This document shows, piece by piece, positions 1 to 5,566 of a stretch of DNA of 6,145 nucleotides (positions within the stretch are counted from its first letter, which is position 1; every line of letters starts with the position of its first letter). Location: the NCBI GenBank assembly GCA_964541595.1, contig CAZIRO010000161.1:1-6145 (forward strand), written 5' to 3'. Source of the stretch: CAZIRO01 sp964541595 (GTDB lineage: Bacteria; Acidobacteriota; HRBIN11). The notes beneath the pieces were generated by a model. The model was not told the origin of the DNA. It saw only the letters and a program-made list of their open reading frames with translations, and made no database searches. The translations under genes were made by a program, and so were the position numbers.

Positions 1-2292
1 TATTTTTATGGCCGGGGCGAAGCCAAGAACAATGCCCACTGGTACGTCAACGGCGTCATGGTCACCGATCCCCGGGAACGGGGCAATACCATGATCTTTT
101 TCGATTTCGATGCGATCGAGGAGATTCACGTGGTCACGGGTGCGGCAGATGTCGAAGCGTTCACCGGTGGCGTCACCGTGAATGTGATTCCCCGACGCGG
201 CTCGAATCGGTGGAGCGGCGGCGGACGATGGATCTGGGCAGACCGGCGTCTGCAGGCGACGCACACGCAGTCCGACGATCGCATTCGGCGTGCGTCGGCA
301 GGCCAACGGATTGACCACCTGATCGATACGGGTGTCCACCTCGGTGGACCGCTGCGGCGTGACCGCATGTGGATCTGGACCGGCTGGGGGATGCAGCAAC
401 TGGCCATCCGGGTACCGACGTTTCAGGGGGACATCCCGGAACGCACGCAAATTCATGTGTTCAATATGCATGCTCATGCGCGTGTGGGCAACCACATGTT
501 CGGCGTGCTCGGATCGTGGAATCCCATCCGCAGGGACCACGCCGATGCCGGTTTCGAACGCCCGGCACCGGCATCCTGGCGCGAACGCCGCACAAGCGGG
601 TTGTGGACCGTACAGGACGAATGGACGCCCACCCCGCACGGGTGGGTTTCCGTACGTTTCGGGTGGATGGCACCCTATCGGGAAGAACGGGAACCCATGG
701 CCGGGAGTGACCGTCCGGTTCGATTGGATCAGGCGACCGGGGTGTATCATGAGGGGTACCTCTGGGAACGCATCCGTCAGACGATGCAGTATCTGAACCT
801 GCGCACGACCGCCTGGCAATCGCTCGGGACGGCATTGCAGCACGAGTTCAAAGCCGGTTTTGAATGGCGCCGGGTGGCTGCCGACGTGCGGACGAACTGG
901 GGCAACGGCATGGTGATCCTCTACGATGACATCGCTGCGCCGACTCGCAGTGGAGAAGTGGCGTTCTTCCGTATGGGCCACACGCGTCCGGTCGTGTACC
1001 GCTGGAGTGCATACGTGCAGGACACGCTGGAATGGGGACGATGGACCCTGACAGCAGGCGTGCGGTTCGACCGGCAGTGGAGTATCACCCGTTCGGTGAC
1101 GGTCCCCGCACATCCCCGGGTCCCCGAATGGTTGCCTCCCGGCCGTACGGAAACGCAGCGATTACCGTTTACATGGACCACCCTATCGCCACGTGTGCAT
1201 GTGGCCTGGCGTATGGACGCAGCCGGACGATCGGTCCTCAAATGGGGCGTCGCGTGGTATCCGGCAACGCTGGATTACCGGCAGGCGATGGATATGAGTG
1301 CCACCCGCATGCGGGAGATCCGGTTTCGCTGGATCGGCGATGTGAATGCGAACGGGGTTCCCGATCCGGAGGAGATCGACTGGACGACGCCCACATTCTG
1401 GGACCACCCGCCGGGGGATCCCAATCGGGTACGGACGTTTGTCGATCCGGCGTTTGCGTCGCCCCGGAATGTGGAATTCATGTTCGGCTGGACCGGTCAC
1501 TGGGGACAACGGTTCTGGATGGAACTCCACGGGTTCTACCGCCGGTTATTCCGTCGGAAGGAGGCCTTCCCGTACGATCCGCAACAGCGGGTCACGTTCA
1601 CCGATCTGTTGCACTGCTGGGAGGTCGTCGGTCGGCTTCCCCCGGAGTGGGGCGGCTGGCCGTATTACGCGTGTACACTGCCGAAACCGACATCCGTGCT
1701 GTGGACGAATCAACGCGGGTACCACCGTGATTATTACGGTCTCGAGTGGCGTGGAGAGTATACGCCCCACCGGTCGCGCCGGATCGGCTGGAGCGTTGCA
1801 TGGGAACGGTATGTACACCATTATACCGCACGTTCAGCATACCTGGACCCCACGAATATCGCCCAGATCGATCGGGCCGCGGTCGCATTCGGCGGCGCCC
1901 ATGTGCGATGGTTCGGGAAAGTGTATTTCACGTGGACGTTGCGCTCCGGGTGGTGGTGCAGCGGGACGATTCAGGTGCGGGATGGGTTTCCGTTCCTGTC
2001 CCGGTATCGCGTGCAACGACGGTCGAACGGCTGGGGACGCACGATCGACGTATGGACCCATCCGCCGGGTACGCTGCGTTTGCCCGTCTTCTGGCAGATT
2101 CATCTCCGGATCGGGAAAACGTTTCGTCTCCCGGGCGGCGGATTGACGCTGTGGCTCGAGGGGTTTAACGTGACGAACAACGCGATCCCCCTGAAAAAGT
2201 ACACGCGAGCCGATCGACCGGATCTGTACGGACGGGTCATCGAAATCATGCAGCCACGTATCGTGCGGCTCGGGATCCGGGTGTTCTGGTAA
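1..2292 (+). CDS. TonB-dependent outer-membrane receptor, Oar-like, 5'-truncated by the window edge
   Basis: Outer-membrane beta-barrel receptor expected to import a large substrate, or bind it at the cell surface, using energy from TonB-ExbB-ExbD; the substrate cannot be told. The frame is open from base 1, and about 763 residues are visible. The ATG at 58 lies inside the plug and is not the true start. The plug end is clear: WYVNGVMVTDP (about 40-72), then an EEIHVVTG segment, then the GGVTVNVIPRRGSN signature (about 163-204) that leads into the barrel in Oar-like or carboxypeptidase-regulatory TonB receptors. Late-barrel hallmarks are RDGFPF (near 1978) and FNVTNN (near 2164). The chain ends in RLGIRVFW, a terminal aromatic strand of the kind recognised by the BAM complex. 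An EF-hand-like loop, DVNANGVPDPEE, lies at 1339-1374. The protein is extremely Trp-rich (about 47 in 744 residues) with only about 8 Lys. Signal peptide, TonB box and any N-terminal CarboxypepD_reg domain would lie outside the window. The family call is firm, the substrate unknown. Confidence 0.9.
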   Translation, partial: YFYGRGEAKNNAHWYVNGVMVTDPRERGNTMIFFDFDAIEEIHVVTGAADVEAFTGGVTVNVIPRRGSNRWSGGGRWIWADRRLQATHTQSDDRIRRASAGQRIDHLIDTGVHLGGPLRRDRMWIWTGWGMQQLAIRVPTFQGDIPERTQIHVFNMHAHARVGNHMFGVLGSWNPIRRDHADAGFERPAPASWRERRTSGLWTVQDEWTPTPHGWVSVRFGWMAPYREEREPMAGSDRPVRLDQATGVYHEGYLWERIRQTMQYLNLRTTAWQSLGTALQHEFKAGFEWRRVAADVRTNWGNGMVILYDDIAAPTRSGEVAFFRMGHTRPVVYRWSAYVQDTLEWGRWTLTAGVRFDRQWSITRSVTVPAHPRVPEWLPPGRTETQRLPFTWTTLSPRVHVAWRMDAAGRSVLKWGVAWYPATLDYRQAMDMSATRMREIRFRWIGDVNANGVPDPEEIDWTTPTFWDHPPGDPNRVRTFVDPAFASPRNVEFMFGWTGHWGQRFWMELHGFYRRLFRRKEAFPYDPQQRVTFTDLLHCWEVVGRLPPEWGGWPYYACTLPKPTSVLWTNQRGYHRDYYGLEWRGEYTPHRSRRIGWSVAWERYVHHYTARSAYLDPTNIAQIDRAAVAFGGAHVRWFGKVYFTWTLRSGWWCSGTIQVRDGFPFLSRYRVQRRSNGWGRTIDVWTHPPGTLRLPVFWQIHLRIGKTFRLPGGGLTLWLEGFNVTNNAIPLKKYTRADRPDLYGRVIEIMQPRIVRLGIRVFW

Positions 2293-2304
2293 TCGGCCGG
2301 CGGG

Positions 2305-2952
2305 TTATATCCGATGCCCGATGTGCATCAACACCTGGACGATCCAGAAAATGCCCACGATGCGGAACACCCACAGGATGTTGCGAATCCCGATGAGATA
2401 GAAGTTATGCATCGGAAAGGATGCCCCAATAGCAGGGGGCACGGTTTCCCAGAGATACCCCAGCGCAGCAGCGTTGACGACCCCGCCGATGATCAGTTTG
2501 AATGCGGGCGTGGTCACGCTGCGCCAGTCGGGGCCTCCGAAGGCGGCAAGCGCGATCGACACCAGTAAAATCCCCAGAGGAACAAAAATGCCGAGTTGCA
2601 GCCCCCGTCGCCATTTCCAGATCAACGCAAAGAACCGTGCGGTCGGGGATCGATGATGGGGACAGGTACGAATCGGCGTGGGAACGTTGTGCAGGTGTAA
2701 CACGGCCATCCGCGCTGAATCGTGCCACCAGCGCTGGCACCAGATACACATGTGCGGTGCCACACGCTGCATATACGGAACCGCAAGGAATCGATGGCCG
2801 AACATCAGGACCAGCCCGACCGCCAGCGACCACCCCAGGGGTTCCGGTTGCGCAACGAAACAGTACAGGACGACGGGAATAAAGAGAAACAGCACCAGGC
2901 CGACCGTCCGCCAGACCGCACTTGCACGCATATTCGAACTCGGATGGCGCAT
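2305..2952 (-). CDS. Unrecognised five-helix membrane protein with a Cys/His cluster
   Basis: I do not recognise this 215-residue protein. It has about five hydrophobic segments, at roughly residues 16-34, 40-60, 117-138, 150-168 and 191-209, so it is probably an inner-membrane protein. Between helices 2 and 3 lies a polar loop with C69-x2-C72, H86, H88, C97, H99 and H100 (CIWC and CPHH), which could bind zinc or another metal. It has 11 Trp in 215 residues, a bias shared with the receptor and Lgt here. The gene is convergent with the receptor (12-nt gap) and divergent from lgt. The start is uncertain: no Shine-Dalgarno stands before the ATG at 2952 or the alternative at 2931 (Met8), and the frame is open back to a stop near 3127 without another ATG, GTG or TTG. 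Coding status is supported by the hydrophobic pattern and ordered Cys/His motif. The opposite-strand frames over it read as low-complexity Arg/Pro-rich shadows. Function is unknown. Confidence 0.72.
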   Translation of the reverse strand: MRHPSSNMRASAVWRTVGLVLFLFIPVVLYCFVAQPEPLGWSLAVGLVLMFGHRFLAVPYMQRVAPHMCIWCQRWWHDSARMAVLHLHNVPTPIRTCPHHRSPTARFFALIWKWRRGLQLGIFVPLGILLVSIALAAFGGPDWRSVTTPAFKLIIGGVVNAAALGYLWETVPPAIGASFPMHNFYLIGIRNILWVFRIVGIFWIVQVLMHIGHRI

Positions 2953-3081
2953 CTGGATGTTGGGTCCGGCAAGGCCGTTCCCGGAAGGTCCCGGTGGAAT
3001 GTTGCTGATCAGTAACGCATGTGCGCGACAACGGGTTCCGATACGTCTCCGAAACAGACCGGGAAAAGAACCCCCACCCGT

Positions 3082-3118
3082 CCCGATCGCGGGTGTCCCG
3101 AATTGCCGAACGATCGGG
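3082..3118. repeat. 8-bp perfect inverted repeat, possible operator
   Basis: CCCGATCG at 3082-3089 is mirrored by CGATCGGG at 3111-3118, with 21 nt between the arms. The second arm falls in the spacer of the proposed lgt promoter, and the region between the arms contains its -35 box. It could be a binding site for a dimeric regulator, or chance in GC-rich DNA. No T-run follows, so it is not an intrinsic terminator. Confidence 0.3.
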
Positions 3119-3131
3119 GTCGACTTAAATT
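3103..3131 (+). promoter_or_regulatory. Putative sigma70-type promoter of the lgt-crp/fnr-rnc operon
   Basis: TTGCCG (3103-3108) and TAAATT (3126-3131) are separated by 17 nt, close to the housekeeping -35/-10 arrangement. The -10 lies in the only clearly AT-rich patch of this intergenic region (TTAAATTATT). Initiation about 7 nt downstream would leave a leader of roughly 25 nt before the lgt ATG at 3164. This is called by eye, and the -10 is not a perfect match. Confidence 0.35.
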
Positions 3132-3163
3132 ATTGCGAGTATGCAAAGCCGCAGGTACACAAC

Positions 3164-3988
3164 ATGTTGCCCATCCTCGTGAAAATCGGACCGATTACGC
3201 TGTACACCTATGGTATGCTGGTCGCATTCGGATTTCTATGCGCCCTTGCGCTGGCCATCTACCTGGCGCCCCGGTTCGGGTTTCCCAAGATATTCGTCTG
3301 GGACTGGGCGTTTTATGTGCTGATCGGTGTCATTGTCGGCTCCCGTTTGCTCTATTTTATCGTGGAATGGCGGTATATCGAGTGGACGCCGAAGGGCATC
3401 CTGCTGACCTTTCTCCATGCCGGTGGTGTATTTTACGGCGGGTTGATCGGCGCGGCGGCGCTGTCGATCTGGTACCTGCGCAGGGTGCAGGCCCCCCTGT
3501 GGGACGCGGCCGATCTCGCGGCAGCACCCCTGGCGTTGGGACACGCGATCGGACGGATCGGCTGTTTCGCCGCCGGGTGCTGTTACGGTAAACCCACGGA
3601 TGTGCCCTGGGCGGTCGAATTCACTCACCCCTTTTCCGGAGAGAAAATCGGTACCCCGCTGATGACCCCGCTGCATCCCACACAACTTTACGAGAGTGCA
3701 TGGAACCTCGTGATCTTTGTTACGATCTTTGTGTTGATCCGCTGGCGACGGCGTAGCGGGGATCTGTGGTGGATCTACCTGCCCATGTATGGTGTCGGCC
3801 GATTTGTCATTGAGTTTTTCCGCGGGGATCCCCGGGGAAGTTTCTGGGGACTGTCAACTTCCCAGTGGATTGCGCTCCTGGCTGTACTCCTGTCTCTGGT
3901 ATGGTGGGGATACTGGCGCGCACGCACGGCGACGCCGGTGTTGTCCATGCAGCCGACATCGCGTTCTGCCGAAACTCACCCCGGTTGA
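3164..3988 (+). CDS. lgt: Prolipoprotein diacylglyceryl transferase Lgt
   Basis: Inner-membrane enzyme that transfers diacylglyceryl from phosphatidylglycerol to the lipobox cysteine of prolipoproteins, the first step of lipoprotein maturation. The 274-residue length is normal for the family. The N-terminus PITLYTYGMLVAFG begins the first membrane segment. Family motifs in order: GGVFYGGLIG (87-96), HAIGRIGCFAAGCCYG (127-142, with R131 matching E. coli Arg143), LHPTQLYES (170-178), and R213-x3-E217-x2-R220 with STSQ (231-234), matching the E. coli Arg239 region. About seven hydrophobic segments are visible. The start at 3164 is chosen because the Lgt family begins there; the frame is open upstream but reads as Arg/Pro-rich non-family sequence. 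A weak AGG lies 8 nt before the ATG. It heads a tight operon: the stop lies 13 nt before the Crp/Fnr-like gene. The last about 20 residues are polar and variable. Variant positions are Y91 for E. coli His103 and C139 for Glu151. Confidence 0.95.
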   Translation: MLPILVKIGPITLYTYGMLVAFGFLCALALAIYLAPRFGFPKIFVWDWAFYVLIGVIVGSRLLYFIVEWRYIEWTPKGILLTFLHAGGVFYGGLIGAAALSIWYLRRVQAPLWDAADLAAAPLALGHAIGRIGCFAAGCCYGKPTDVPWAVEFTHPFSGEKIGTPLMTPLHPTQLYESAWNLVIFVTIFVLIRWRRRSGDLWWIYLPMYGVGRFVIEFFRGDPRGSFWGLSTSQWIALLAVLLSLVWWGYWRARTATPVLSMQPTSRSAETHPG

Positions 3989-3989
3989 T

Positions 3990-3994
3990 GGAGG
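3990..3994 (+). promoter_or_regulatory. Shine-Dalgarno GGAGG deciding the Crp/Fnr-like start
   Basis: GGAGG sits 7 nt before the ATG at 4002. The same frame is open upstream to 3789, so this site is the main reason for choosing 4002. The nearby ATG at 3997 is in another frame. It begins directly after the lgt stop codon (3986-3988). Confidence 0.8.
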
Positions 3995-4001
3995 CCATGT
4001 C

Positions 4002-4748
4002 ATGAGTCTGCCGGTTGATCAATGGCGGCATGCATACTGTGAAAAGATCACCGAGTTCGTGTACCGTAATCTGGATTTCTTCGAGTACGTGTTGTTTGTC
4101 CAGAAAGTGCGTCGCAATCAGTTGATCTATCTGATGGACGATCCAGCGGACCGGTTTTTCATTGTCCGTGAAGGCGCCGTGCGTCTATCCCGAATTACGG
4201 ATGATGGCCGGGAAGAGATCCTGCGCATCATCGGTCCCGGAGAATACTTCGGTACCGTCTGCCTCTGTGCGGAACACACATGGGATCATCAGGCGGCCGT
4301 GCACGAGGACGGTATCATTGCAAGTATGAAATCGGAAAACTTTATTCGGGTATTTTTCCGGCACGATCAGTTACTGCAACGGTTTATGGCCTTTTTTTCC
4401 GATAAAATGGACGAGCTGGACCGTGCGGTGCAGGCCTATCGACACGATCTGGCGCAGGTCAAACTCGGTCATTTCCTGCGGAAACACCTGGAAAACGTCC
4501 GGGTTTCCGGGGATACCGTACGATTGACGATTCCCAACTGGATGGAAACGGTTGGAAAGGTGACAGGATTGCCCTTCCTGGAGGTCGAACGGATACTGCT
4601 CGAGTGGAAAGAACGGGGGATCCTGGACTGGAAACGTAATACGGTACATCTGCATATTTCAGCGCTGGATCAACATATGGACGCCCTGCTCACGCCGGAC
4701 GAAGAACGTGCGCCGGCCACGAAATCCCGAGAGACGGTGTCAACATGA
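4002..4748 (+). CDS. Crp/Fnr-family transcriptional regulator with divergent effector pocket and recognition helix
   Basis: 248-residue cytoplasmic DNA-binding regulator. Residues about 24-130 form a cyclic-nucleotide-binding-like beta roll (FFIVREGAVRLSR, then the GPGEYFG turn at 78-84). About 133-165 is the long dimerisation helix, and about 173-220 a winged helix-turn-helix (VTGLPFLEVERILLEWKERG). In the phosphate-binding cassette, CRP Glu72 aligns with T85 and Arg82 with H96, so cAMP binding is unlikely. C87 and C89 sit in that cassette. In the recognition helix, CRP Arg180 and Glu181 align with F192 and L193, while Arg185 is kept as R197. The only other Cys is C13, so an FNR-type four-cysteine iron-sulphur cluster is not supported. 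It is preceded by a strong GGAGG and follows lgt by 13 nt; its stop overlaps the rnc start (ATGA), so the three genes are probably co-transcribed and rnc translationally coupled. Fold and family are confident; ligand and regulon are unknown. Confidence 0.9.
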   Translation: MSLPVDQWRHAYCEKITEFVYRNLDFFEYVLFVQKVRRNQLIYLMDDPADRFFIVREGAVRLSRITDDGREEILRIIGPGEYFGTVCLCAEHTWDHQAAVHEDGIIASMKSENFIRVFFRHDQLLQRFMAFFSDKMDELDRAVQAYRHDLAQVKLGHFLRKHLENVRVSGDTVRLTIPNWMETVGKVTGLPFLEVERILLEWKERGILDWKRNTVHLHISALDQHMDALLTPDEERAPATKSRETVST

Positions 4749-5566
4749 GCGACGAACGCCACCAGAACCTGCTGCGTTGCCAGCAACAACTGGGATATCG
4801 GTTCCAGGACGTTCGGTTGCTCGAACGGGCGTTGACGCATAAGTCAATGTCCGGCCGACCGACGAATCCGTTGACGCACAACGAAGTCCTGGAATTTCTC
4901 GGTGACGCGGTCCTCGAACTTGCCGTGACGGACTACCTGGTGCGCAAGTACGGCCATCAGATGCTGGAAGGTGACCTGACCAAACGGCGGACCTATATCA
5001 TCAATACGACGACACTGTCCCGTATCGGACGGCGGTTGCATCTGCTGGATTTCATACGGTTTCGACCGGACAAGACCGCCGTTCACCGGTTCATTCGCCA
5101 GTTGCTGGCGGACACGCTGGAAGCCATCATCGGCGCGATCTACCTGGACAGCGATTTTGTCACGGCACGGGACTGGATCCTGCGGGTGTTTGCACCGGAA
5201 TTGAAAATGATGGAACACAACCTGTTCCACTGGATCAATTACCGCAACATCCTGCAGGAATACCTGCAGTCGTTTGCCCCGGAACTTCCGGAGTATCACG
5301 TGGTCCGCAGTTCGGGACCGGAACACGCGCGGGAATTTGAAATTGCGGTGGTCTATCGCGGAACCGAACTCGGACGTGGCGTGGGGCCGACGAAAAAACA
5401 GGCGGCCCAGCGTGCGGCCCGGTCCGCATTGCAGATGTTGCAGGACCCGGACCTGCGCGCCCGTCTGGGGCTTACAACGCCGCCACCCGCTGTCGAATCC
5501 GTTGCAGATGAGGATACCGTGTGGAATAGTGGTCAGCCTGATGAATATCCGACCCCCGTGTCATGA
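4745..5566 (+). CDS. rnc: Ribonuclease III
   Basis: Cytoplasmic double-strand-specific endoribonuclease that excises rRNA precursors and processes structured mRNAs, acting as a homodimer. It is 273 residues, longer than E. coli RNase III (226). The signature NEVLEFLGDAVLEL lies at 46-59. Catalytic acids map to E47 (E. coli Glu38), E50 (Glu41), D54 (Asp45), D123 (Asp114) and E126 (Glu117, in LADTLEAIIGAIYLDS), all present, so the enzyme should be active. A double-stranded-RNA-binding domain spans about 165-233 (NYRNILQEYLQ to GPTKKQAAQRAARSALQML). A polar, Pro/Asp/Glu-rich tail of about 40 residues follows; residues 243-273 are encoded antisense to the end of the PHP gene. The start at 4745 overlaps the upstream stop as ATGA with no strong Shine-Dalgarno of its own, suggesting translational coupling. 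The N-terminus fits the family spacing before the signature. Confidence 0.97.
   Translation: MSDERHQNLLRCQQQLGYRFQDVRLLERALTHKSMSGRPTNPLTHNEVLEFLGDAVLELAVTDYLVRKYGHQMLEGDLTKRRTYIINTTTLSRIGRRLHLLDFIRFRPDKTAVHRFIRQLLADTLEAIIGAIYLDSDFVTARDWILRVFAPELKMMEHNLFHWINYRNILQEYLQSFAPELPEYHVVRSSGPEHAREFEIAVVYRGTELGRGVGPTKKQAAQRAARSALQMLQDPDLRARLGLTTPPPAVESVADEDTVWNSGQPDEYPTPVS
5472..5566. other. 95-bp tail-to-tail antisense coding overlap of rnc and the PHP gene
   Basis: Both strands are coding here. The plus strand encodes RNase III residues 243 to the stop (5564-5566). The minus strand encodes the last 30 or so residues and stop (5472-5474) of the PHP protein, including GSDIH at 5541-5555. First codon positions face each other, and the wobble position of each gene faces the second position of the other, so few changes are silent in both genes. 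Confidence 0.9.

Noticed and set aside
58..60. ATG at 58 as the start of the receptor gene
   Set aside because: The frame is open from base 1 and the preceding codons (YFYGRGEAKNNAHWYVNG) are plug-domain sequence, so the gene starts outside the window.
1032..2168. Long alternative-frame ORFs inside the receptor gene on both strands
   Set aside because: They are Arg/Gly/Pro-rich shadows of a GC-rich gene with no recognisable domain, while the main frame has clear TonB-receptor motifs throughout.
2405..3031. 208-codon minus-strand ORF over the unknown membrane protein
   Set aside because: It is in another frame with no hydrophobic or motif pattern. The 2305-2952 frame has ordered helices and a Cys/His cluster.
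2678..3163. N-terminal extension of lgt to 2678
   Set aside because: The extension is Arg/Pro-rich, runs antisense through the membrane-protein gene, and is not Lgt-like. The Lgt fold starts at 3164.
3824..3833. Palindrome GGGGATCCCC in lgt
   Set aside because: It lies in the codons for the conserved RGDPRG segment and is explained by coding.
3789..4001. N-terminal extension of the Crp/Fnr gene to 3789
   Set aside because: It overlaps lgt in another frame, and a strong GGAGG precedes the ATG at 4002.
4392..4398. Run of seven T in the Crp/Fnr gene as a slippage site
   Set aside because: It encodes AFFS in an intact frame with no useful product in the shifted frames; probably ordinary Phe codons.
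4002..4748. FNR-type iron-sulphur or CooA-type haem sensor
   Set aside because: Only three Cys are present, not in the FNR spacing. The His residues near 92-101 do not establish a haem site by eye.
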